Assembly (NCBI GenBank): GCA_964016985.1
Contig: OZ024836.1
Coordinates: 38,932,803 to 38,996,802, forward strand
Direction: 5' to 3'
Source: Anodontia alba
Lineage: Eukaryota; Mollusca; Bivalvia; Lucinida; Lucinidae
DNA length: 64,000 bases
Of this stretch, positions 12,601-19,302 are shown one piece after another (position 1 is the first letter of the stretch; each line of letters begins with the position of its first letter). Both the position numbers and the translations under genes were made by a program. Below the pieces are notes generated by a model. The model had not been told where the DNA came from. It ran no database searches and saw only the letters and a list, made by a program, of their open reading frames with translations.

Positions 12601-13954
12601 ACTTATCCCAAAATTTGAGCAAGTCCATTTAACTACATTTTGATGTATCAAGAAACTGCTCAATGATGGAACATAAAGCAGACCCTGATCAGGGACTGTG
12701 TCAGTAAGCTTCCACTACTATTCCTTCGTATGAATAATGAGAAAATAACTTTTCAACATTTCTCCTATACAAATGTATTCAGGAAGAACTTGGAAGTTTG
12801 CACAGCCTAAATTAAGCACAGAGACTACGGTAGATAAAGAGTTAAATTAAATTCTAGAAATAGTCAGTCTTTAAGGAAGTGATATAATTGCACCAAGATC
12901 TGTTCTATTACAGTCAGTATTTTGGAGAAAGATTTAGAAAAGAACAGATAATTATTAAGTATTTGTTATTACATGTACTCACATAAGGCGTAAAAAAAAA
13001 AATAGTTGTGTTTCCACTAACCAAACTGACCCTGTTTTAAACACCAACTCTGCTATTTTTTATCAGTAAAAATGCAAAATAAAAAAGTAAAGCACCAACC
13101 CTCAACAAAATACCTGTATTTTCATAAAATTACAGGGCCGACCCTGTTCTTTTCTGGAGAGAAAAATAAAAAAAAAGTTTCTCCTACCTACCGACCAAAT
13201 TTTTTTTCAGCATGTTAGTGGAAACATGTAGCTATTTTTTTTTTATGCCTAACATTTAATTTATATTTGTTTTGTGATATGCATTCTACATAAATATTAA
13301 TGTTTTGTGGAGAAATATGAAAATATCAATATTTTTGTTTACAGAAAAAATATTAACCCGGCTTAAAGCGCCAATCACAACAATTGTCGTCTGCTTTGTC
13401 TTCTGTCGATTACTTTAAAAGCCATTGTTGCAAACAGTGTGGATCCAGATCAGACTGCTCCTTTAGAAGCAGTCTGATCTGGGTCCACACTATTTGCCTA
13501 TATGCAAAATGTAAGTTTGAAAAGTTTGCAAGAAGATGCAGCAGACGACATAAGCAGACGACATTTTCAGATGCAGATTTTCTTGGCGCTTTAAGGGTTA
13601 AAGCCTTATCAAGACTTACAGCTAAGACTATTACATTTCACATATGAGTATTATTGTAGAAGGCCAAAACATCTCTTATTTCCCATCTTGTGAGTAATCA
13701 CTTGGAACACCTTGGTGTATGTTTTGGTAGAGAAATAATAAAAACATCAATACTTTTTGCCAAAAATGGTACTTTATGATACAGTTATAAACTTACTTTT
13801 GTTTCCTAATAATATTTTGAGATTCTTCTGTGTAGGCAGCTCTGTCATTCTCCATGATACGATACTGGCGCTGTAGCTTGGCCAGCTCCAGCTCTGCCAA
13901 AGCCTCCATGTCCCCATCACTGTTATCGGACCTCGCTGACCTTGCCCTTGGCAT
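76..13954 (-). CDS. ODAD1: ODAD1/CCDC114-CCDC63-like outer dynein arm docking subunit (7 coding exons, 3' end missing)
   Basis: Coding exons on the minus strand: 13954-13797, 11860-11730, 9500-9319, 5164-4983, 3180-2993, 2617-2403 and 244-76. All have AG acceptors and GT donors, and phases match across every junction, giving 408 codons plus one base. The start is the ATG at 13954 (MPRARSARSDNSDGD), 7 bp inside an exon whose acceptor lies just upstream, so a non-coding first exon is expected further right. The protein is almost entirely charged coiled coil. Family-type blocks are LAKLQRQYRIMENDRAAYTE (about residues 25-44), KLEKEL and IEQSTQAYDSRDEAQ (about 190-225), IIDHDRALKIFMGIKGQER (about 245-265), TGEDDLDLLV and FIEVEDKNFALFNYVNEQNN (about 310-341) and KLQGIELEDQRKKIL (about 360-375). 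From family knowledge, this subunit anchors outer dynein arms to the ciliary doublet. The vertebrate paralogues ODAD1 and CCDC63 cannot be told apart here. The last exon ends with a good donor (GTATGTG), so more exons lie off the left edge. Confidence 0.9.
318..605 (-). repeat. SINE-like repeat, minus orientation
   Basis: Read on the minus strand it ends with TGTCGTTAAACCCCAACACA and an A/T-rich tail. A second copy lies on the plus strand at about 38168-38398 with the same 3' end and the same CTCTCCC...TCTCTGGGAGA stretch. Two dispersed copies with a common 3' tail suggest a retroposon; an internal promoter is not clear. Confidence 0.55.
611..715. repeat. Imperfect palindrome (foldback)
   Basis: TTTGTCTCCCTTCTC and TTAAAGGAAAGAA on the left are mirrored by TTCTTTCCTTTAA and GTCCCACTC on the right. 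A related half lies near 46853-46890. Confidence 0.45.
995..1552. repeat. MITE split by a nested hairpin MITE
   Basis: The flanking parts (995-1207 and about 1392-1552) match the uninterrupted copy at about 56112-56475: ATCTTTGG.CCATGGA, GGTAGTTC.AGC.ACTGAGGG, GGTAAACGAGCCA. The interrupting piece is a full hairpin of the CATATGTTGTGGGTACTC family. Both sides of it carry CAACATA, a likely target duplication. Confidence 0.65.
1208..1391. repeat. Full-length hairpin MITE (CATATGTTGTGGGTACTC family)
   Basis: The ends are GCTACAGATAAG and CTTATCTGTTGC. The interior is a long inverted repeat centred near 1293: ACTCATTAGAAGTGCCTCA then TGAGGCGCTTCTAATGAGTA. The arms contain TTTTTCTTATTTCTC. This is one of about 15 copies in the window. 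Confidence 0.7.
1738..1818. repeat. 22 bp minisatellite, about 3.7 units
   Basis: Unit GTCACAGATGGCTTTTATTC plus CT is repeated at 1738, 1760, 1782 and 1804 (partial), with only a few substitutions. It lies inside the last ODAD1-like intron of the window. Confidence 0.75.
1970..2275. repeat. MITE, shorter copy of the element at 45888-46205
   Basis: It shares CAACCCTCTTTATAC, GACAATTTGACTGTCAC, CTCAAGAGGTGACAGTT, CATATGTTCT.TGAGGAAA and ACATCTTTGGGAACAAATGC with the second copy. The right-hand copy has an extra inner hairpin missing here. Confidence 0.65.
2403..2617 (-). CDS. ODAD1: ODAD1-like coding exon 6
   Basis: The acceptor ATGATTTACAG and the donor GTAGGC (2402-2397) bound 215 bp ending in phase 0. 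It encodes TGEDDLDLLVHKFIEVEDKN and FALFNYVNEQNNEIESIND. The EVEDKNFALFNYVNEQNNE core is diagnostic for CCDC63/CCDC114 proteins. Confidence 0.9.
2716..2780. repeat. Palindrome centred on CATTTGCATTTG
   Basis: AAAGTGCATTAGCTATATGC and TGCAAATGCA are mirrored by TGCAGGCATATAATTAATGC and ACTTTC. It is a short foldback in the 375 bp intron between exons 5 and 6. Nothing else is seen in that intron. Confidence 0.6.
2993..3180 (-). CDS. ODAD1: ODAD1-like coding exon 5
   Basis: The acceptor TTTATTCCAG and the donor GTGAGT (2992-2987) bound 188 bp. It encodes DEAQQKMLILKEKADKDLQQ and MKELMRIIDHDRALKIFMGI, the best conserved block of the family. Confidence 0.9.
3239..3386 (+). repeat. 3' fragment of SINE family A
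   Basis: The sequence runs from TTCTGGTGAAAGAATGTGCA through GGACTAAACCTGCC, CTGACCACACTCGATATGAC and CCCATTGGGTTGACTGGGCC to (CAAA)n. It lacks the tRNA-like head present in the full copies (for example 23032-23327). Confidence 0.75.
3415..4130. repeat. Cluster of hairpin-MITE pieces
   Basis: Half-hairpins lie at 3420-3475 and 3825-3870, and a nearly complete inverted repeat at about 4005-4110 (ACTCATTCAAAGAGCCTCA / TGAGGCACTTCTAATGAGTA). Between them 3510-3660 is bounded by AATCCATCATGAG and CTCATGATGGATT, another inverted pair. The remaining 4130-4982 holds no gene that I can see. Confidence 0.55.
4983..5164 (-). CDS. ODAD1: ODAD1-like coding exon 4
   Basis: The acceptor TCTCATTGTAG and the donor GTGAGT (4982-4977) bound 182 bp. 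It encodes SKKKFNGILTENSKLRGEIE, then NERNRFEQIYKKLEKELSSL, and ends in IEQSTQAYDSR. These are highly characteristic of the docking-complex coiled-coil family. Confidence 0.88.
5320..5415. repeat. Hairpin MITE copy, degenerate
   Basis: CTCCATGAAAAGGTATGTTG on the left and CAACTATGTTTTCATGTAGA on the right are inverted, with GCACTTCTAA.AAGTACC in the centre. It abuts the next palindromic element directly. Confidence 0.55.
5416..5665. repeat. GGGCCCAGTTGTTCAAA-type palindromic MITE (copy 1)
   Basis: The ends are GGGCCAAGTTGTTCGAA and CTTTGAAAAACTGGGCCC. The centre is the inverted repeat AAAAAATGTGAGTAGCTTTT / AAAAGCTACTCACATTTTTT. Five more copies lie at 51730, 53139, 55196, 57575 and 61714. 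Confidence 0.8.
5707..6803. repeat. Head-to-tail array of four TTAA-type MITEs
   Basis: Copies run about 5707-5922, 5919-6387 (split by a SINE), 6384-6595 and 6592-6803. Each starts AACACTTGTCATGCTGAATA (or AACCCTTGTC) and ends CAGCTGGACAAGGGTTAA, with a central hairpin CAGATCAGTTGGCTTCTT / AAGAAGCCAACTGATCTG. Neighbouring copies share one TTAA. TTAA flanks with CCCTT-type ends resemble piggyBac-family MITEs; that assignment is an inference. Confidence 0.75.
5996..6234 (+). repeat. SINE family B, full copy with target-site duplication
   Basis: The tRNA-like head has an A-box-like TAGCCTAGTGGATAAG and a B-box GGTTCGAGCC. The body ends AAATATTCTTGAAAGGGCCG, TAAAACCCAAATC and poly-A. The host MITE sequence AGATTACTTGATCCAGGC occurs on both sides (5978-5995 and 6235-6252), a clear target-site duplication from LINE-type insertion. 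Confidence 0.85.
6804..7794. other. Intron sequence, no gene seen
   Basis: Positions 7365-7500 contain ACTGAAACCTCTTTATAAGA and GTATCCAAACAAAAATGTATAG, shared with repeats near 9100-9250 and 46610-46730. 7690-7800 is rich in GGACGGACAGACAG. No coding pattern is seen. Confidence 0.4.
7795..9100. repeat. Satellite-like array, period about 150-160 bp, about 7 units
   Basis: Recurring blocks are AAAAAGGGCCATAACTCCAA, AATAATTGGTGGATTTTACC, CTTGACCTATATTTTATAAT and AATCCAATACACTAATCTTT, starting near 7960, 8105, 8255, 8415, 8565, 8735 and 8880. The array begins after TAGAAATGTGTCAGTATGAC and ends with GGACGGACATACGTACGGAC. Confidence 0.75.
9098..9245. repeat. Palindromes built on ATGACCATTTATGGTCAT
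   Basis: Two nested inverted repeats, AAAAATGACCATTTATGGTC and TAGACTATATAGAAAAATGA, are followed by TTTTTGTTTGGATACAA. A related palindrome is at 46640-46715. Confidence 0.6.
9319..9500 (-). CDS. ODAD1: ODAD1-like coding exon 3
   Basis: The acceptor TTTCCTATTACAG and the donor GTAAAT (9318-9313) bound 182 bp ending in phase 0. It encodes DDYQQLIDDEKKKLIELEAK and a basic coiled coil ending TLENRLDQ. The intron just upstream on the coding strand carries a 94 bp (CA)n tract only about 44 bp from this exon. Confidence 0.87.
9544..9637. repeat. (GT)47 dinucleotide microsatellite
   Basis: An uninterrupted GT run of 94 bp, with a short second run at 9651-9672. On the ODAD1-like coding strand it is (CA)n and lies about 44 bp upstream of the exon 3 acceptor. 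Confidence 0.97.
10250..10340. repeat. Long perfect palindrome
   Basis: TGTAAACAATGCAAATTTAG and GTGCCATTGCTC are mirrored by GAGCAATGGCAC and CTAAATTTGCATTGTTTACA with a 4-6 bp loop. Confidence 0.75.
10425..11260. repeat. Three hairpin-MITE copies (about 10425-10600, 10765-10880, 11125-11255)
   Basis: Each shows the ACTCATTAGAAGCGCCTCA / GGCACTTCTAATGAGTACC arms and TTCTTATTTCTCCA-type shoulders. CATAGCTCCAGATA-type ends are visible near 10130, 10150 and 11080. A (CAT/CAT) run (ATCATCATCATCATC) sits at 10617-10635. Confidence 0.6.
11467..11537. repeat. Short hairpin (CAAACAGTGTAGACCC family)
   Basis: CAAACAGTGTAGACCCCGAT CAAACTGCTCC is inverted as GGAGCAGTTTGATC and TGGGTCTACACTGTTTG. Other cores lie at 13430-13500, 14415-14480, 36955-37005, 58832-58903 and 60648-60715. 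Confidence 0.7.
11730..11860 (-). CDS. ODAD1: ODAD1-like coding exon 2
   Basis: The acceptor is TTTTTATTTTTAG and the donor GTACTT (11729-11724). The 131 bp exon completes a phase-2 codon and ends in phase 1. It encodes a coiled-coil segment beginning GEIGTLEGEKQELLKELRLA. The GTACTT donor is weaker than the others but is the only one that keeps the frame into exon 3. Confidence 0.82.
11879..12118. repeat. 240 bp MITE with long inverted ends
   Basis: The left end GAGCCAGCACACGACAAAAC and ...CTACAATAAGACTTGT is mirrored by ...AGGTCTTATTGTAGG and GTTTTGTTGTGCACTGGCTC. AAAT flanks both ends. It begins only about 19 bp upstream (on the coding strand) of ODAD1-like exon 2. Confidence 0.75.
12119..13796. 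other. ODAD1-like intron 1, repeat remnants
   Basis: It contains a hairpin at 12205-12290 (TATGTTGAGTGTAGTCTAGAA / TTCTACTGAGTACACTCAAC), several A or T runs, and the 13430-13500 hairpin. No additional coding exon was recognised. Confidence 0.5.
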
Positions 13955-13961
13955 GTTTGCG
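13797..13961 (-). CDS. ODAD1: ODAD1-like coding exon 1 (CDS from 13954)
   Basis: The acceptor TTTGATTTCAG precedes 13961, then 7 bp of leader, then ATG at 13954. The exon encodes an Arg/Ser-rich N-terminus followed by the family block LAKLQRQYRIMENDRAAYTE. The donor GTAAGT is at 13796-13791. The exon ends in phase 2. Confidence 0.88.
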
Positions 13962-14059
13962 CTGAAATCAAATGAAGTCCAAATGAACACAGACCATAGT
14001 TCCAAAATAAATCAAGTATGCAGAAGACACATTTTTTATAGCACTAGATAACAGCTGGT

Positions 14060-15215
14060 ACACACAGGTAAATATTTTTATGCCCTAGTCTGCCGAACTG
14101 GCAGGAGTGGGTCATATTGCATTTCGCAGAGATGTTACCTCCATATGTTCGTATGTGTGTATGACACATTTGTAGCCAGAGTCAAAACTTGGGTACCTTT
14201 TAAGGCTGGCACAATTAATCGGATAATCGATTAATTGATCGATAAATTAAAACAAATGATTATCATTGCAGATTTGCTAATAATCGATCATTTAATTTCT
14301 GTGTCTCTTACTTTATCGTATTTACCCTAAGTATTCAGACACCTCATTACCATACATAATCTAAAATTTGAACGAGTACAACTTATTACCCAATGTTGGG
14401 TATTAGCAGGATGAGTGGCAAAACAGCATAGACCCTGATGAGACGCCATGTTTGCGGCATCTCATCTGGGTCTACACTGTTTACTGTTTGCTCAGGCCTG
14501 TCAGATCAAATACATACAGTGGTAAGAGTCATGCTCAGACAGTCAGGTAAAATTATGACCAAATCTTCATTGATTACTAATCAATTATCAATCGCTATAG
14601 CAGGACTGATAATCGATTATTTTTTCAGCTCCGATTAGCCAGCCTTAGTACCTTTTATGCTAGGAAGTTGAAACCTAGTATGTTACTTACCCTGACCTAA
14701 ACCTTCAGATCTGTGCTAGAGTTACCCTAAGTCATGCCCTGGGGTAGGACTAAGGGTCAATGTTTAAGTTTACATGCATTACTAAGTTTACACTGACATT
14801 TACATCCACATTTCTCTTGGAGGTCATAACGTGGGTACCTTTTATGCTAGGAAATTGAACTTTGGTATGCTATTTACCCAGACCTAAACCTTTAAATTTG
14901 TGCTAGAGTTGCCTCTTGGGCATGCCCTTGGGTGAGGCTAGGGATCAAAATGTATCAGATCAAACTTTGGTACCTTTTATACTGAGAAGTGGAATGTGGT
15001 ATGCTACTTAGATTATAACTTGGGTACCTTTTACATTGACATTTACCTCAGCATTTCTCTTGGAGGTCATAACTAAGGTACCTTTTATGTTAGGAAGTTA
15101 AAATTTGGTACTCTACTTACCAAGACCTAACTTTCAACTCTATGCTAGAGTTGCCCCTGGGTCATGCCAAGGGGTGGTACTAGGGGTCCAAAGGACAGAC
15201 TAATTTGTGTGCTTT
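14060..15215. repeat. Satellite-like array (GGGTACCTTTTATGCTAGGAA units)
   Basis: Units recur near 14650, 14825, 15020 and 15065: TACCTTTTATGCTAGGAAGT, ACCTAAACCTTCA, GTGCTAGAGTTGCCCC and GGGGTGGTACTAGGGGTC. A related unit lies alone at about 32225-32455. Within the array 14200-14290 and 14570-14645 carry AATCGATTA-type palindromes. Confidence 0.6.
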
Positions 15216-15229
15216 TGACACATGTCTAG

Positions 15230-15920
15230 TATGTTCAAGTTTTTCTAAAGTTTATATCTCAACAAACTCTTATCAGAAAGCATTCATACTTGGACCACAG
15301 GTACCCTGATAGGTACACTTTCATTCCATGACATAGACCCCAAGACCTATACCCTGAGGTGGGGCTAAAGGTCAAAATCTAGGTCACCTGTGAAAAAGTG
15401 TACTTTTTTCTACTTTTCTATTATGAAAACAATTTAAACAGATACTTGGTCAGACATCACTCAACCTTCTGACATTGACATACAGGTCATAAAGGGAAGG
15501 TCAGTGTGACCTATTTTTCCTGGTCCAATGATTTTGCCTTATATATTGAAGTTTTTATGGTCCAGTGCCTTTGACTTGTATCTTGAAGAGTATTTCATGT
15601 ATAAACACCATACTTTCTGATTATGAGTCAGTATGACCTGAATTTACCTCAAAATAAATGTAGGCCACAGTGACCTACATTTCACTGTCCAGTAATTTTG
15701 TCTTATATCTTGAAAAGTGTTTGATGCATGAACATCATACTTATACATTATGAGTCAGTATAATGCAAAGTTTGACTTCAAATTAAATGTAGGTCACTGT
15801 GACCTACATTTTACAGTCAAGTAATTTTGCCTTTTATCTTGAAGAGTATTGGACGTACAAACATCATACTTATAAATGGATTATGAAACAGTATCACCCG
15901 AAGTTTGACCTTAAAAAAAG
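15230..15920. repeat. Tandem repeat with AGGTCACTGTGACCT core
   Basis: Three diverged units of roughly 120-130 bp contain ATCTTGAAGAGT, CATCATACTTAT, TATGAGTCAGTAT and AAATGTAGGTCACTGTGACC. The 15791-15805 core is a perfect inverted AGGTCA pair with a 3 bp spacer; 15662-15676 is a one-base variant. Confidence 0.65.
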
Positions 15921-16059
15921 GTAAGAAAGTCCAGGGAGTGCCACAATCACAAACCGCAGCCCTTCCCAGACACTAAGAGGAAGAGGAAACCGACAAATCC
16001 AAACAAAGACAAATCAAACAAACGTATTATAATAGGAGAGGAGAAAAAATCCAAATCAC

Positions 16060-16490
16060 ATTTTTCCCTGACCGGGGATCGAACCCGGTCCGCTGGATTC
16101 AAAGTCCTGCACCTACCATGCTGCTATAAAAGCCGGCTTCTATAGCGACGTGGTAGAGTGTTGGCCTGTCATGCAGACGGCCCGGGTTCGATACCTGGCT
16201 GCAGCATAGGTGATTAGAATTTTTTTCACCTGTAACATCTGGCGCCCAACGTAAATAACCCATTTAATGGGCTTGGTGGCCCTATAGGTTTGGTAGCCTG
16301 ATTTTGAGTGGTTGCTCAAATTGAGATTCCTGGACAAATCTTAAAATGGATGGGGAATATGTAGTAGTGTAGTAGTGTTAGGTATATGATACACTTGTAC
16401 TGCCTTGCGGTTGAAGCCGGCTTTTATAGCGATGTGGTAGAGTGCAGGACTTTGAATCCGGTGGTTCAGGTTCAATCCCCGGTTTGGGGG
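16060..16490. repeat. tRNA-like SINE heads in both orientations
   Basis: A minus-strand head lies at about 16065-16120 (CAGGACTTTGAATCC, then GGGTTCGATCCCC). Plus-strand heads lie at 16135-16206 (GACGTGGTAGAGTGTTGG, GGGTTCGATACC) and 16420-16485 (GTGGTAGAGTGCAGGACTTT, GGTTCAATCCCC). The CTTTGAA loop would read as a glutamine anticodon. Imperfect stems and repetition suggest retroposed tRNA-like heads rather than working tRNA genes. Confidence 0.6.
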
Positions 16491-16617
16491 AAAAATGTGA
16501 TTTGGATTTTTTCTCCTTTCCTATTACAGTACGAAAAACACTAAGATTAGCTCTCTCTTCCCCAAGCGAGGTAATCACAATGCTAAAAGGACAGAAAAAC
16601 ACAAGAACAAAATGACA

Positions 16618-16618
<1 letters not shown>

Positions 16619-16653
<35 letters not shown>

Positions 16654-16658
16654 GGGGG
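16619..16658. repeat. Poly-G tract
   Basis: About 34 consecutive G (16619-16652) followed by A and five more G. It may be an assembly or length-variable homopolymer. Confidence 0.95.
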
Positions 16659-16919
16659 CACTTTTACAGCTAGCCAACTTCTTTACCCTGGGTCCCGATG
16701 CTACTCTCTTAATACAAAAATACATAAAATTTGGTCCGCATAAAGGCTCCCAACTCAGTCAATGCATCAAAGCGAAAACATAAAAATCAAATTAATCACT
16801 ATAATAAACAAAGATGAGTACTCATGGCTAATTCTACTGTATGCCAGAGTAAATGAAAACCAATAGTTGAACCACGGCGGGCAAACATATCATCAAGCCC
16901 CAACCCACTGGTTAAAGTT

Positions 16920-17522
16920 TTACAAAGAGGCCGTCATTGAGTCTGAGGCCGGAACCGCCATCGTGCAATTTAAGAGTGAAGCATAGCCATCAACAATGAT
17001 TGGGTTGACAACTAGGCATGCAGTCTGCTGCAAAATATCCGGGCTATAGCCAATTCTTTTATCACGGTTAATAAGTTTTCTGAATTGCTCCGAAAAGTTA
17101 GATTTACCTACAATTTTTCTAAATCTGTACACTAAGTTACCGTAAAATTCGGGTTCCGATATACCTTGTTGCAGAAGTGTTTTCAGACTGACGCTATATT
17201 TTTCTACCAATGCACTGTGTCTGTGATAACATTTCGAAAACGCCTTATGAAGTTTAAAATAACGATAGCCCTGCCTAAAAAGTTTGGCAGTAAGGGCTTT
17301 ATTACGGTAATTAAAGTCAGTAAGATTTGAAGAAGCTCTGGCGAATCTAATAAGTTGAGATATGTATACCCCATATGAGGTACGCCGGTAACCCACCATA
17401 TCAAATGAGCCAGGGCACAGCATTAACCTACAAGATTGCGTGCATGCCCAGTGAAAACTCAACAAAGCTGATATGAGTTTTCGCTGTTTTCTGAAGATGC
17501 TTTGGATCTTTGGCTCATGCAA
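16920..17522 (-). mobile_element. C-terminal part of a reverse-transcriptase ORF (retroelement relic)
   Basis: A 200-codon open frame includes SYGVYISQLIRFARASSNL, KLFRQGYRYFKLHKAFSKCY and ISEPEFYGNLVYRFRKIVGK. This resembles the C-terminal tail of RT polyproteins in marine invertebrates, where the YGVYxSQLIRF block follows the RT fingers/palm; that is remembered family knowledge. No catalytic YADD is in the frame, so the element is 5'-truncated. It lies between the two genes and is unrelated to either. Confidence 0.55.
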
Positions 17523-17959
17523 ACATATCCGGCCGCTATATAGATATAAGAAAATTTTGATCTAAAACTGGAGAGGGAAATGTCAGTCAGTAAATAGCCA
17601 TTCATAGCTAATATCTTGTAAAACTTCTGACTATAAGAAAAGTGTATTTGGGTGTTTAAATTCAGTCCAGTTCTAAGCCGTTACATGCAGGAACAGTCTC
17701 TTCTGTGCTTCTGCTCTAAGTAATGTTGCTGTCACTCAAGTAATTTTTCTCACTGTACTTTAAAGTTTTGTCTGCATGGTTATGTAGCTTTTATGAATCT
17801 GCTGGATCGAACAATGGGGTTGAATGGTCCAGTGTCTTCCAGGAACTTACATGTGTTTTGAGTGGCTGTCTCTCGCCAACTGTATATTTCTGGATAATCA
17901 GTATATCTGGGCAGATATGTGTCTACACATGTACATACATTTCTCGGATATACTGCCCG

Positions 17960-18152
17960 GACATGTCTACACATGTACATATGTCGAGTGCTGAGATTCC
18001 TAGCTGGTCCTGAAGATTTTGTAGCAGGTGCATTCTTGCTTCATCATACTTCTCATACTGTAACCTGAAGTGCTGTACATATTCTCCACTGGTTGCTCTG
18101 TCTATCTGACCTTTCAACTTTACTCTTTCAATATTGAATACGCTATCCTCGG
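17960..18152 (-). pseudogene. Unidentified coiled-coil exon-like fragment
   Basis: An open frame from a stop at about 18152 down to about 17923 reads FNIERVKLKGQIDRATSGEY, then VQHFRLQYEKYDEARMHLLQ and NLQDQLGIS. Composition is protein-like (charged, heptad-like), but I see no convincing polypyrimidine acceptor before it or donor after it. I do not recognise it. It could be a gene fragment carried by a neighbouring retroelement or an exon of an unseen gene. Confidence 0.3.
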
Positions 18153-18344
18153 GTCAATCGATTGTCATCTGATTTGTAACTTGTAACTTGGGTGTAGTAG
18201 AATCAGGTAAGTCCTTTTGACTTGTCATCTACATCTCTTAGCACAACAATTTAAAAACTGTCTTCCGGTGCTATATTAAAGTTCATTTTAATGGTGTATT
18301 TAGGTCAGAAAGAATGTCCGTATTGATGTATATATTATAAACAT

Positions 18345-18830
18345 ACGACTGTCATTTTAGTAAATATCTCCTGTTTGGTATTTTTGATCCCCCATGTATC
18401 TATCATACTGGGGTTTGAAACTAAGCACAGTTGATAAGTTCACAATATCTTCTGTTAGGTCATTCCATCTATTTACCACTCTGACACAAAATGAGTTCAT
18501 TCTAAAAGATTTAAGGGCTCTAGGTTTTTTTCATTCTTGTTGTGACCACGTGTTTGTGAGTCAGTGAATTCAAAAAGTCCATCCATCTGAATATCATCAA
18601 TATTATGTATGATTTCAAAAAACTCCTAAATCTTTTTCACTGTCTACCAATTTCAATACTGTTATATTTCCATTGTTGTCAGACATTTATTATTCAAATC
18701 GTGGATTATCTTTACCTATGTGCATAACTTTACACTTATCTATGTTGAATAACATCAACAATTTTATGGTCCACTGACACACTTTATTCAAATCATCAAG
18801 ATTTTGTAATTCTTTATACATGTAGATTTA
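18345..18830 (-). mobile_element. Degenerate LINE reverse-transcriptase relic
   Basis: On the minus strand the frame reads LDDLNKVCQWTIKLLMLFNI and DKCKVMHIGKDNP, the RT region downstream of the catalytic site in many non-LTR elements. After frameshifts and stops come FEFTDSQTRGH and MNSFCVRVVNRWNDLTEDIV, the usual LINE tail (SFSxRVVNxWNxLPxxVV). It is broken by several stops and clearly non-functional. Confidence 0.7.
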
Positions 18831-19199
18831 GATGGAAAATCTGGTCTCTCCTTGTTAATTGTAACAGATCGAAGGTAACTGGTAGGAGTTTTTTCCAGCC
18901 TCAGCTATATTCCATCGTTCTAGCCATTTTTTCAGTACATGCTTTCTTGTATGCTGCTTCAAAATCATGTTATGAACATTGTGATACCCCACCCACAGAT
19001 ATTAAACTCACATTCAATTCTCTTACACTTTATGGAGAAAGATTTCATAAATAGATCTGGCTTTTTTGTCACAATAATTAATAGATATGTTTAGCCCGTA
19101 TATATAAAGTTATTTTACTAAATTTAACATAAAATATGCATGAATTTCTCACCTCTTCAATATTGTTTATCTTCTGGGCACCTGCTAATTTATGTTAGT

Positions 19200-19302
19200 T
19201 TCCCTTGGAAACCGCCAGATCCGGCAAGACCGTGAAAGATAGAGTAGTGTCCCTTTGGCAGCGCGCATGCGTTCTTTCTGCAGCCGGCTCGGATTCAGAA
19301 CG
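19200..19302 (+). promoter_or_regulatory. Probable GAPDH promoter and non-coding exon 1
   Basis: A locally CpG-containing stretch holds CAGCGCGCATGCGTTC (about 19258-19273), an NRF-1-like palindrome, followed by TTCTTTCTGCAGCCGG and a consensus donor CG|GTATGT at 19302/19303. Exon 2 begins at 23495 with untranslated leader, so a 5' exon is required and this is the best candidate. The transcription start is not determined. Confidence 0.5.

Noticed and set aside
16378..16725. 115-codon minus-strand frame with a poly-Pro run
   Set aside because: The proline run is the translated poly-G tract; the rest is SINE-like sequence.
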